Below, piece after piece: positions 1 to 6,434 of a stretch of DNA of 13,962 nt; position 1 is the first letter of the stretch, and each line of letters begins with the position of its first letter. The notes under the pieces were generated by a model. That model was not told the DNA's origin. It was given only the letters and a program-made list of their open reading frames with translations, and did no database searches. Made by a program: the position numbers and the translations under genes. The stretch covers positions 1 to 13,962 of the forward strand of contig JAATGK010000292.1 in the NCBI GenBank assembly GCA_015654715.1. The letters are read 5' to 3'. The stretch comes from Alphaproteobacteria bacterium (GTDB lineage: Bacteria; Pseudomonadota; Alphaproteobacteria; Micropepsales; Micropepsaceae).

Positions 1-19
1 AGACAAGAGATTCCGCGCC

Positions 20-27
20 GGAGGAAG
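20..27 (+). promoter_or_regulatory. Ribosome-binding site of the transketolase N-subunit gene
   Basis: GGAGGAAG is a near-ideal Shine-Dalgarno sequence. The GGAGG core ends 7 bases before the ATG at 32, which fixes that start. The promoter of the operon is not visible and must lie left of the window. Confidence 0.8.
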
Positions 28-31
28 CCGA

Positions 32-871
32 ATGGCAAAGCTAGAAGAGATTCGAAGGATCGCGAGAATCGCTTGTGACCTCCGGGCCGATGTCGTCAAG
101 ATGATTGGTGTCGGCAAAGTGGGGCACATCGGCGGCTCGTGTTCGCTCGCCGAGATCGCGGCAGCTTTGTACTTCGCGAAGATGAACTTCGATCCCAAGG
201 ACCGCACCAACAAGTACCGCGACCGTTTCTTGCTCTCCAAGGGGCACACGGTTCCGATCCAATACGCGGCGCTCACCGAGCTTGGCCTCATTCCGCGCGA
301 AGACCTTGGCGGGCTCAAGACCTTGGCCGGCAAGCTACAAGGCCATCCCGACATGAAAACCCCCGGCATGGAAGCGGTCACGGGTTCGCTCGGACAAGGG
401 CTTTCCGTCGGCGTCGGTATGGCGCTTGCCCTGCGGCATAAGAATAGTCCGGCCCGGGTCTACGTCGTGATGGGCGACGGCGAACAAGCCGAAGGCCAAA
501 TCTGGGAAGCGGCGATGGCCGGTGCCCGTTACAAACTGGACAACCTCACCGGCATCGTCGACCGCAACCGGTTCCAGGCCAGCGGGGCGACCAAAGACAT
601 CTTCGACATCCCCGATCTCGAAGGCAAATGGCGGGCGTTCGGATGGAATGTGCTCAGCATCGACGGTCACGACGTCGGCGCGGTTCTCGATGCCCTCGAT
701 CAGGCCTCCGCGACCAAAGGCGTTCCCACCGTGATCGTGGCGGAGACGGTCAAAGGCAAGGGCATTTCCTTCGCCGAGAACACGTCCGCCTTTCACAACG
801 CGTCGCTCACCCAGGCGCAATACGAGCAGGCGCTTGCCGAAATCGCGGAAGCCAAGAGGAAGCTGCAATGA
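32..871 (+). CDS. Transketolase, N-terminal (thiamine diphosphate-binding) subunit
   Basis: 279 residues, matching stand-alone transketolase N-terminal subunits (full transketolases are about 650). With the next gene it should form a thiamine diphosphate- and Mg-dependent enzyme that moves a two-carbon ketol unit between sugar phosphates in the cytoplasm. Visible motifs: GHIGGS (31-36; housekeeping enzymes usually have GHPGGS), SKGH (69-72), GHPDM (104-108), TGSLGQGLS (117-125), and the cofactor motif GDGEQAEG (148-155) running on to LDNL and VDRN (about 169-179). A strong Shine-Dalgarno sits just upstream. The stop overlaps the next ATG as ATGA, so the two subunits are probably translated in step. 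Split transketolases often sit in substrate-specific catabolic operons, and the neighbours here (GarR-like reductase, MFS carrier) suggest this rather than a central pentose-phosphate role. The exact donor sugar cannot be read from sequence. Confidence 0.93.
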   Translation: MAKLEEIRRIARIACDLRADVVKMIGVGKVGHIGGSCSLAEIAAALYFAKMNFDPKDRTNKYRDRFLLSKGHTVPIQYAALTELGLIPREDLGGLKTLAGKLQGHPDMKTPGMEAVTGSLGQGLSVGVGMALALRHKNSPARVYVVMGDGEQAEGQIWEAAMAGARYKLDNLTGIVDRNRFQASGATKDIFDIPDLEGKWRAFGWNVLSIDGHDVGAVLDALDQASATKGVPTVIVAETVKGKGISFAENTSAFHNASLTQAQYEQALAEIAEAKRKLQ

Positions 872-1812
872 CCGCGCCGAATTTGAGAACTGCCTATGGC
901 GAAAGCCTGGTCCGGCTCGGCCGCAGAGACGAACGCGTCATGGCCCTGGAGGCGGATCTCGGCAAATCCACGCAATCCGTGATGTTCCAGGCCGAGTTTC
1001 CGGACCGCTATTTCCAAATGGGCATCGCCGAACAGGACATGACGTCCACCGCCGCCGGTATGGCACTGGCCGGAATGATCCCCTTTGTTCATTCCTTCGC
1101 GGTGTTTGCCACGGGACGGGCCTACGATCAGTTGCGCAATTCCATCTGCATTCCGAACCTGCCGGTGCGGATTTGCGGCTCCAGCGCCGGGCTTTCCGAC
1201 TTCGGCGATGGCAAGACCCACCAGAGCGTGGAAGACGTCGCCTTGATGCGGGCCATCCCCAACATGACCGTGATCTGCCCTGCCGACTCCATTGAAATGG
1301 AAAAGATGATGGAGTGCATGCTGGATTGGCCGGGGCCGGTGTACATCCGCATCAACCGCAACGATCTACCCTTCGTGACGTCGCCAGACGAGTCTTACAA
1401 GATCGGCAAGGTAACGCTGGTCCGCGAAGGAAAGCATGTGGCGATCTTTGCCGCGGGCGTCATGGTGTCGAAAGCCCTCGAGGCCGCGGCTGCGCTCGAT
1501 AAAGAGGGAATCTCGGCGCGGGTGATCAACGTCAGCACGCTTAAGCCGCTCGACCGCGCGGCGGTGATTCATTATGCCGCCGGCGTCGATGCCATCGTCA
1601 CCGCCGAAGAGCATTCGCTGATCGGCGGGCTTGGTTCCGCGGTCGTGGAGGCGCTTCGCAGCGTCGCGCATGCGCCGGTGGAATTCGTCGGCATCCCGGA
1701 CAAGTTCGGCATCTCGGCGGAGGGCTATGACGGTCTGCTCGTGCGTTACGGGCTCACCGCGGCGGCCGTCGCGGCGGCGGTCAAGACTCTCTTGGGAGGC
1801 AAGCAGAAATGA
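868..1812 (+). CDS. Transketolase, C-terminal (pyrimidine-binding) subunit
   Basis: 314 residues from the ATG at 868, chosen because it overlaps the previous stop in ATGA and starts where the family does (TAPNLRTAYGESL). The frame stays open upstream to 628, but that part only overlaps the N-subunit gene. The protein carries the pyrimidine-binding domain (about 5-165) with MGIAEQDM (51-58), whose Glu55 should be the conserved glutamate that activates thiamine diphosphate. GDGKTHQSVEDVA follows (114-126), then the transketolase C-terminal domain (about 185-305) with TLKPLD and TAEEHSLIGGLGSAV. All parts expected of the second half of a transketolase are present, so the heterodimer looks functional. 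Its stop again overlaps the next start as ATGA. Related two-gene enzymes include DXP-synthase-like and apulose-phosphate transketolases, so the substrate is left open. Confidence 0.93.
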   Translation: MTAPNLRTAYGESLVRLGRRDERVMALEADLGKSTQSVMFQAEFPDRYFQMGIAEQDMTSTAAGMALAGMIPFVHSFAVFATGRAYDQLRNSICIPNLPVRICGSSAGLSDFGDGKTHQSVEDVALMRAIPNMTVICPADSIEMEKMMECMLDWPGPVYIRINRNDLPFVTSPDESYKIGKVTLVREGKHVAIFAAGVMVSKALEAAAALDKEGISARVINVSTLKPLDRAAVIHYAAGVDAIVTAEEHSLIGGLGSAVVEALRSVAHAPVEFVGIPDKFGISAEGYDGLLVRYGLTAAAVAAAVKTLLGGKQK

Positions 1813-2705
1813 ACATCGGATTTATCGGCCTGGGCATCATGGGCAAGCCGATGGCGAAAAACCTGCTCAAGGCGGGTTACAGCCTCGTCGTCTACGACGT
1901 TGCCGCGGCGCCGGTGGCCGAGTTGGTGCAAGCCGGCGCCAAGGCGGGCGCCTCGCCTAAGGATGTGGCGTCGCAGAGCGAGATCATCATCACGATGCTG
2001 CCCAATTCTCCGCATGTGAAGACAGCGGTGCTGGGCCCGAAAGGCGTACTCGAAGGAATCAGAAACGGCAGTATCTTCATAGATATGAGTTCCATCGGGC
2101 GGTTGGCAAGTCGTGAGGTGGCTGCCGCGCTGGCGCCGAAGGGTGTGGAAATGCTTGACGCGCCGGTATCCGGCGGCGAGCCCAAGGCCGTCGACGGCAC
2201 GCTGGCCGTCATGGTCGGCGGCAAGGAAACCATCTTCGCCAAGGTCAAGGAAATCCTCTTGAAGATGGCCGCCAGCGTGGTGCTATGCGGCGACATCGGT
2301 GCGGGCAACGTCACCAAACTCGCCAATCAGATCATCGTGGCGCTGAATATCGCGGCGATGTCGGAAGCGTTCGTCCTGGCGACAAAAGCGGGCGTCGATC
2401 CCGAGCGGGTCTTCGATGCCATCAAGGGCGGCCTTGCAGGCTCGACGGTCCTCAATGCCAAGGCGCCGATGGTGCTGGAAGGCAATTACAAGCCCGGCTT
2501 CCGCATCGCACTGCACATCAAGGATCTGCAGAATGCGCTCGATACCGCACATGAAAGCGGCGTTCCGATCCCGGTGACCAGCCAGGTTATGGAGATCATG
2601 CAGGCGCTCAAGGTCGACGGCAAACAGAAAGAAGACCACGGCGGCCTGATTCAGTTCTATGAAAAGCTGGCCGGTGTGAAGGTCCGCAAAGGCGGCGCCG
2701 CGTGA
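1809..2705 (+). CDS. garR: 2-hydroxy-3-oxopropionate (tartronate semialdehyde) reductase, GarR-like
   Basis: 298 residues, the normal length for beta-hydroxyacid dehydrogenases. It should reduce tartronate semialdehyde to D-glycerate with NAD(P)H in the cytoplasm, the step after aldol cleavage in glucarate/galactarate breakdown. The dinucleotide-binding motif is GFIGLGIMGKPM (4-15). The substrate-binding DAPVSGGEPKA (117-127) and the catalytic lysine motif GNVTKLANQ (166-174, Lys170) are intact. Long stretches agree with E. coli GarR as I recall it: ITMLPNSPHVK, VALNIAAMSEA, GGLAGSTVL, KPGFRI and HIKDL. That separates it from 3-hydroxyisobutyrate dehydrogenase (MmsB), the main alternative. 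It is overlapped by ATGA upstream and GTGA downstream in a translationally coupled chain. No aldolase feeding it is visible. A related possibility is a C3 sulfo- or phospho-aldehyde reductase, since the family includes YihU, but the GarR resemblance is stronger. Confidence 0.85.
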   Translation: MNIGFIGLGIMGKPMAKNLLKAGYSLVVYDVAAAPVAELVQAGAKAGASPKDVASQSEIIITMLPNSPHVKTAVLGPKGVLEGIRNGSIFIDMSSIGRLASREVAAALAPKGVEMLDAPVSGGEPKAVDGTLAVMVGGKETIFAKVKEILLKMAASVVLCGDIGAGNVTKLANQIIVALNIAAMSEAFVLATKAGVDPERVFDAIKGGLAGSTVLNAKAPMVLEGNYKPGFRIALHIKDLQNALDTAHESGVPIPVTSQVMEIMQALKVDGKQKEDHGGLIQFYEKLAGVKVRKGGAA

Positions 2706-3109
2706 GCGCGCGTCTGGCGGGCAGGGTTGCTTTGATTACCGGCGCCGCTGGTGGCGGGGTCATCCTCAATATGTCCTCGGTCTGCGGCCTGATCGGCCAC
2801 AGATACACCAACGAAACCTATACGACGACCAAAGGCGCCTTGACCCTGCTGACCAAATCGGTGGCCGCGCGCTACGGCAAAGACAATATCCGCTGTAATT
2901 CCATCCATCCTTCCACCGTGGAAACCGCCTTCGTGCGGGAATTGCTGAAAGACCCGGAGCGCCGCGCCGAAAGACTGGGCGAGGTGCCTTTGGGACGACT
3001 TGCGACATCCGCCGATGTCGCCAATGCGGCAGTCTATCTTGCCAGCGACGAGGCCGCGTTTATCAATGGTGCCGCCTTAGCCGTCGACGGAGGCGCTACC
3101 GCCGACTGA
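2702..3109 (+). CDS. Short-chain dehydrogenase (SDR) with a large internal in-frame deletion, probably inactive
   Basis: 135 residues, against about 250 for the family. The start is GTG at 2702, which overlaps the garR stop as GTGA. The N-terminus is normal (RLAGRVALITGAA), but right after the first half of the glycine-rich cofactor motif the protein jumps to GGGVILNMSSVCG, which normally lies about 115-120 residues later. Missing are the rest of TGxxxGxG, beta strands 2-4, the cofactor-specificity residues and the NNAG motif. The remainder is well kept: the catalytic serine in NMSS (23-26), YTTTK (Tyr40, Lys44), the NSIHPSTVETAF loop, and the C-terminal FINGAALAVDGG. Both ends are in the same frame, so no stop or frameshift arises. 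A protein without the Rossmann core should not bind NAD(P), so this is probably a recently decayed gene, although an assembly error at the GC-rich junction (about 2745-2760) is possible. The intact ancestor was probably a 3-oxoacyl-ACP-reductase-like dehydrogenase acting on the operon's substrate. Confidence 0.8.
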   Translation: MSARLAGRVALITGAAGGGVILNMSSVCGLIGHRYTNETYTTTKGALTLLTKSVAARYGKDNIRCNSIHPSTVETAFVRELLKDPERRAERLGEVPLGRLATSADVANAAVYLASDEAAFINGAALAVDGGATAD

Positions 3110-3163
3110 AGCCCTCGCGCAGAAACGAGGGACAACGAGATAACAGGCAACGCCGCGGGGAAG

Positions 3164-4459
3164 ATGATGTCCCAGGAAACCGTTCGTGCGATACCTTCGG
3201 CGCGCTGGTGGCGCATCATTCCGGCGGTGATCCTGGTCAATCTCTTCTCGTTCATGGATCGTACCAACATCAGCTTTGCGATGGCGGGCGGCATGAATGA
3301 AACTCTTGGCATGACCGCGGCGCTGTCCGGGCTGGCGGCGGGCATCTTCTTCGTCGGCTATGTCATCCCGCAAGCCCATGCCGGGCACTGGGCTGAACAC
3401 GGCAACGCCAAGCAATTCATCGGCCTTACGATCTTCCTGTGGGGCGGGTTGTCGGTGTTGTGCGGCTTTGCCCAGACACCGGCGCAACTTTTGATCATCC
3501 GCTTCCTTACCGGCGTTGCCGAAGGCGGCGTCTGGCCAGCAATTCTGGTGATCATTAGCCGCTGGTTTCCGCGGGAAGAGCGCGGCCGTGCCAATGCCTG
3601 CTTCGTGATGAACATCGCCATCGCCTCGATCATCACCGGGCCGTTATCGGGTTGGATCATCGCCAATTTCGGCTGGCGCTGGGTGTTCATCGCCGAGGGA
3701 TTCTTGTCGCTGGCACTGATCTTCATCTGGTATCCCTTGATCAGCAACGGGCCCCAGGATGCGAAATGGCTGTCGCCGGTGGAACGCGATTGGCTTGTCA
3801 CAAAGCTCGCTGCCGAGCGGGAGGAGGTGAAGCGCACGCCGCGTGCCGCGGTCTCCTACGGCGCCGTGCTGCGCGACATCAATCTGTGGAAGCTGGTCGT
3901 GCTCTACTTCTTCTATCAAATCGGCATTTACGGCTTTGCGCTGTGGCTGCCGACGTTGCTCAAGGAGCTGACAAACACCGGCATCGCCAGGATTGGCATA
4001 TTGTCGATATTCCCCTATGTCGCGATGATCTTCGGAGTTTATGCTTTCGGTCTGCTCTCGGACCGCAGCGGCAACCGGCGCCTCTATATCGCTCTGCCCA
4101 TCCTTGGCTTCGCCATCTGCTTTCTCTTATCGACCCTTTTCAGCAGCAACATCTGGCTGTCCTACGGACTGCTTGTCGCTTGCGGCTTTTTCATGCAATC
4201 GGCGTCAGGTGTGTTTTGGACGCTGCCGCCGATGCTGTTCCCGTCCGAGGTCTCCGGCGGCGTGCGCGGCATCGTCAATGCGTTGGGCAACCTCGGCGGT
4301 TTCATCGGACCGTTCGCGGTCGGCTGGCTGCGCACCGCCTTCGACAGTTATGCCTTGGGCATCTATTTCCTGACGGCGATGCTGCTGGCTGGCTTCCTGC
4401 TCGCCCTCAACCTGCCGTCTAACACTGCCGGCCGGCCCGGCGGCGAGCGCGAAATCTGA
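3164..4459 (+). CDS. MFS transporter, anion:cation symporter (ACS) type, likely sugar-acid or organic-anion uptake
   Basis: 431 residues with the twelve hydrophobic segments of a major facilitator and a central cytoplasmic loop (about 200-235). The first helix ends in SFMDRTNISFAM (29-40), typical of the ACS family (GudP/ExuT and tartrate or phthalate carriers). RWFPREERGRAN (133-143) after helix 4 and LLSDRSGNRR in the second half fit the family. It should import an organic anion with protons across the inner membrane. The loop after helix 2 reads GHWAEHGNAKQF, a looser form of the usual GGxxADRxGxR motif A. Two ATGs lie side by side: GGGGAAG (3157-3163) abuts the one at 3164 and is 3 bases from the one at 3167, so the second may be used. 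It lies 54 bp after the SDR and is probably the last gene of the operon. The substrate is inferred from GarR, not shown by sequence. Confidence 0.85.
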   Translation: MMSQETVRAIPSARWWRIIPAVILVNLFSFMDRTNISFAMAGGMNETLGMTAALSGLAAGIFFVGYVIPQAHAGHWAEHGNAKQFIGLTIFLWGGLSVLCGFAQTPAQLLIIRFLTGVAEGGVWPAILVIISRWFPREERGRANACFVMNIAIASIITGPLSGWIIANFGWRWVFIAEGFLSLALIFIWYPLISNGPQDAKWLSPVERDWLVTKLAAEREEVKRTPRAAVSYGAVLRDINLWKLVVLYFFYQIGIYGFALWLPTLLKELTNTGIARIGILSIFPYVAMIFGVYAFGLLSDRSGNRRLYIALPILGFAICFLLSTLFSSNIWLSYGLLVACGFFMQSASGVFWTLPPMLFPSEVSGGVRGIVNALGNLGGFIGPFAVGWLRTAFDSYALGIYFLTAMLLAGFLLALNLPSNTAGRPGGEREI

Positions 4460-4509
4460 GCGAAAATCTCGAATAAACAACCCGGATTGCCGCGGCTTAA
4501 GGCAGTACC

Positions 4510-4537
4510 AGCGTCAGTGCGCTATTTTTTCGTTTTT
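4510..4537 (+). terminator. Candidate intrinsic terminator after the transporter gene
   Basis: AGCGT and GCGCT (4510-4514 and 4519-4523) can form a short stem (four Watson-Crick pairs plus one G-U) around the loop CAGT. A T-rich tail follows (six T at 4525-4530, five T at 4533-4537). The stem is short, so strength is uncertain, but the position 50 bp past the last operon gene and before the sigma-factor leader is right. Confidence 0.5.
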
Positions 4538-4562
4538 CGGCACCACTTGTGGCGTCGCAAAC

Positions 4563-4582
4563 TGTCACGAAAGTGTGTCACG
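4563..4582 (+). repeat. Two direct copies of TGTCACG, possible operator
   Basis: TGTCACG occurs at 4563-4569 and again at 4576-4582, 13 bp apart, with CACGAAAGTG bridging them as a small inverted repeat. It lies about 210 bp upstream of the sigma-factor start. It could bind a regulator, but the copies are short and chance is a real alternative. Confidence 0.3.
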
Positions 4583-4790
4583 GTCTCGCCGTCAAGTTCG
4601 CGCGAGCAAAGCCGCAACCGCAAGCAATAGCCACAACCTTTGAGATGTTACGGCGAGGTTTGATCCTCCAAGACCCTTCGCCGGTGTGGTGCGACGCTTT
4701 ATTGGCGCGATTTTCCAGTCCATCTGTCCCCGTCGGCGGTGGTCAGGCATCTTCTTCTAAAGACCCGGGGATTGGACGCCTTTAGAGAGC

Positions 4791-5318
4791 ATGAGCGAGG
4801 GTATTTTCCAGTCTGCGGACGTGCGGCGAAGGCTCTTGGCCTATATCAGCCGGCGCGACCGCAACCCGGCCTCTTGCGAAGACGTTCTGCAGGAAACCCT
4901 GCTGCGGCTCCTGGAGCAAACCCGGAAAAAGACAATCGACGATCCCATGGCCTATGCCTTCCGGATTGCGGATACCGTGATCTTCGCGCGGGCGCGACAA
5001 CGCCGACGAGAGACCGAGTTGGGTGACCTCGATTTTGAATGCAATGCGCCGCGGGGAGACCAGGTGCTGGAATATAAGCAGCGGATGGCTCTGTTCCGTG
5101 ACGGCCTTCTCGCCATGACGCCGGTCCGCCGGGCCGTTTTCGTCAAGCGCCATTTGGAAGGCAAATCGCGTGGTCAGATCGCCGAAGAAATGAATCTCAG
5201 CCTCGAAGGCGTCAAAAAACACCTCCTGCGCGCGATGGTCGAACTCACGAGCCTGAACGACGCACTCGATAGCCCTGTTCCAAGGGGCAATGCTAAAGGG
5301 TCAGACCATGAACACTAA
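4791..5318 (+). CDS. FecI-like ECF RNA polymerase sigma factor
   Basis: 175 residues, the usual size for an extracytoplasmic-function sigma factor. Region 2 spans about 10-75: SCEDVLQETLLRLLE resembles the core-binding and -10-recognition helices, followed by AYAFRIADTVIFARARQRRR. Region 4 spans about 98-152, with the -35-binding helix-turn-helix KSRGQIAEEMNLSLEGVKKHLLRAM. The pairing with a FecR gene and TonB receptors places it in the FecI group: it should be held or activated by FecR at the inner membrane and direct transcription of receptor genes when a ligand is sensed outside. The ATG at 4791 has only a modest purine-rich site (AGAGAG, 4784-4789) but fits the family N-terminus. Its last 11 bases overlap the FecR gene. 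The tail after region 4 (about 153-175) has no recognisable role. Confidence 0.9.
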   Translation: MSEGIFQSADVRRRLLAYISRRDRNPASCEDVLQETLLRLLEQTRKKTIDDPMAYAFRIADTVIFARARQRRRETELGDLDFECNAPRGDQVLEYKQRMALFRDGLLAMTPVRRAVFVKRHLEGKSRGQIAEEMNLSLEGVKKHLLRAMVELTSLNDALDSPVPRGNAKGSDHEH

Positions 5319-6300
5319 GACCCCAAGGGACGAAATCCTGGAAGCCGCCGCGGATTGGTGCGACCGGCGGGAGGCCCTGACGCCTGGTGAGCGCCGGGAA
5401 CGCGATGCCTGGATTGCAGTCGACCCCGAACATGCAAGCGCCTATGACGCCATGCGCCGCACCGTCCTCGACGTAGCCTTGCTGGATGCGGTCGAAAATC
5501 TTGCGTCCGAAGAGTCTCGCATTACCCGATTCCATCTGCGCGAGTGGCTCACGCGTGCGTTTGCCTCGAAAGCCAGTTGGGGAGTTCTGGTCGGCGCTGC
5601 GGCGGTTGTCTTTGCCGTGGTCGTGATGCTGCCGCAACCGCCGGTCCGCGTGATCGCACCGCACCAAACGCAAATTCTCGCGACCGTAACGAGCGAGCGC
5701 AGCAACGTTGCGCTCACGGACAAATCGGTTGTCTACCTCAACGCAGATACACGGATTACCGTCACCTATTCGGACCACGCCCGACTATTACAGCTGTCGC
5801 GCGGCGAGGCCATCTTCCAAGTGGCCAAGGACAAGGCCCGGCCGTTCCGCGTCGTGACCGATAGCGCCACCGTCACAGCGGTCGGGACTCGCTTTGGCGT
5901 CGATCGTCTCGGCGACGCAGTAGAAATCCGCGTCTTTGAAGGCACCGTAAAAGTCGCGGGCAGGAATATCGAAGATCGTGCCGTTACCAGCGGGCAATGG
6001 CTTCTCCTTGATCCCAAACGCGGCGTCTCGGCAGGGACATTCTCGCCTGATGCCTATCCCAATTGGCGTACCGGCTGGCTCGAAGCCGATCGCATGCCGC
6101 TCGCCTATGTCATCGCGCGGCTTAATCGCTATACCAGTGACAAGATCACAATCGCCGACCGCACTCTGGTCGATGTCGATCTGACCGGCCGCTTCCGCCT
6201 CGACAATGCCGACGGGACGCTGAAGCAGATCGCAGCGCTGCTGGATGTCGAAGCCGAGAAACATGGTCACGAAATCCTGCTCCGCCGCCGGCACGAATAG
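5308..6300 (+). CDS. FecR-family inner-membrane sigma regulator (anti-sigma/signal transducer)
   Basis: 330 residues from the ATG at 5308, preferred because AAAGGG (5295-5300) sits 7 bases upstream. An in-frame ATG at 5290 has a purine site only 2 bases away. The cytoplasmic N-terminal domain (about 8-50; DUF4880-type, AADWCDRREALTPGERRERD, then DPEHASAYDAM) would contact the sigma factor. One membrane helix follows at about 91-109 (WGVLVGAAAVVFAVVVMLP). The periplasmic FecR domain (about 120-217) contains the family pattern LSRGEAIFQVAKDKARPFRV, VGTRFGV and VFEGTVKV. The C-terminal domain (about 255-326, DUF4974/STN-like) would meet the signalling domain of a TonB receptor. All parts are complete. 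It is co-transcribed with the sigma gene (11 bp overlap) and passes the ligand signal from receptor to sigma factor. Confidence 0.92.
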   Translation: MNTKTPRDEILEAAADWCDRREALTPGERRERDAWIAVDPEHASAYDAMRRTVLDVALLDAVENLASEESRITRFHLREWLTRAFASKASWGVLVGAAAVVFAVVVMLPQPPVRVIAPHQTQILATVTSERSNVALTDKSVVYLNADTRITVTYSDHARLLQLSRGEAIFQVAKDKARPFRVVTDSATVTAVGTRFGVDRLGDAVEIRVFEGTVKVAGRNIEDRAVTSGQWLLLDPKRGVSAGTFSPDAYPNWRTGWLEADRMPLAYVIARLNRYTSDKITIADRTLVDVDLTGRFRLDNADGTLKQIAALLDVEAEKHGHEILLRRRHE

Positions 6301-6329
6301 CGGCCGACATCGATCGTTCGCCTAGTTGT

Positions 6330-6344
6330 CGTGAAAAATTCACG
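6330..6344. promoter_or_regulatory. Inverted repeat upstream of the first TonB receptor, possible operator
   Basis: CGTGAA-AAA-TTCACG is a perfect 6-bp inverted repeat with a 3-bp spacer, about 90 bp before the receptor ATG. No T-tract follows, so it is not a terminator. It overlaps a weak promoter-like pair (TTGTCG at 6326-6331 and TAAATC at 6348-6353, 16 bp apart). An operator is plausible but unproven. Confidence 0.35.
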
Positions 6345-6360
6345 GCCTAAATCCGTCCCC

Positions 6361-6380
6361 GTTCAAGCTTTTTCAAGCTC
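6361..6380 (+). repeat. Tandem 10-bp repeat in the receptor leader
   Basis: GTTCAAGCTT is followed directly by TTTCAAGCTC, so TTCAAGCT occurs twice exactly one helical turn apart (6362-6369 and 6372-6379). The same bases can also fold as AGCTT-TTTC-AAGCT (6366-6379). It may be a binding site for a sigma or repressor protein, or a small leader hairpin; the sequence does not decide. Confidence 0.35.
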
Positions 6381-6434
6381 CCCCAATCGAGCGGCAACGC
6401 GTGCCGTGGAAATCGAACGAGGGGTGTCTAGACC

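Larger units (their letters stand above)
4460..4790. other. Intergenic region between the catabolic operon and the sigma/FecR locus
   Basis: About 330 bp with no gene I would support. A frame open from a GTG at 4549 to 4785 has low-complexity, atypical composition and no family resemblance, so I treat it as chance. The left part holds the candidate terminator (4510-4537). Just after it come the imperfect palindrome CCACTTGTGG (4543-4552) and two copies of TGTCACG (4563-4569 and 4576-4582). The promoter of the sigma factor gene must lie in the rest, but I cannot point to convincing -35/-10 boxes. Confidence 0.6.

Noticed and set aside
628..867. Upstream extension of the transketolase C-subunit frame
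   Set aside because: The extension overlaps the well-supported N-subunit in another frame and is arginine-rich shadow sequence; the ATGA start at 868 matches the family N-terminus.
335..868. Long minus-strand open frames opposite the transketolase, reductase and receptor genes
   Set aside because: They mirror strongly supported plus-strand genes in high-GC DNA and show no family motifs.
4549..4785. Open frame of 78 codons starting at GTG before the sigma factor gene
   Set aside because: No family resemblance, no clear ribosome site, starts right after a T-rich terminator-like stretch; most likely promoter/leader DNA that happens to be open.
4726..6362. Shared octamer GTCCCCGT at 4726-4733 and 6355-6362 (and GTCCCC at 9141) as a possible sigma-factor promoter element
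   Set aside because: An 8-bp match between these two GC-rich gaps is expected by chance, the distances to the start codons differ, and it is absent before the second receptor.
6408..6413. GGAAAT resembling the -35 element of the E. coli fecA promoter
   Set aside because: It is only about 21 bp before the receptor ATG, so transcription would begin inside the coding region, and it leaves no leader with the GAGGGG ribosome site.
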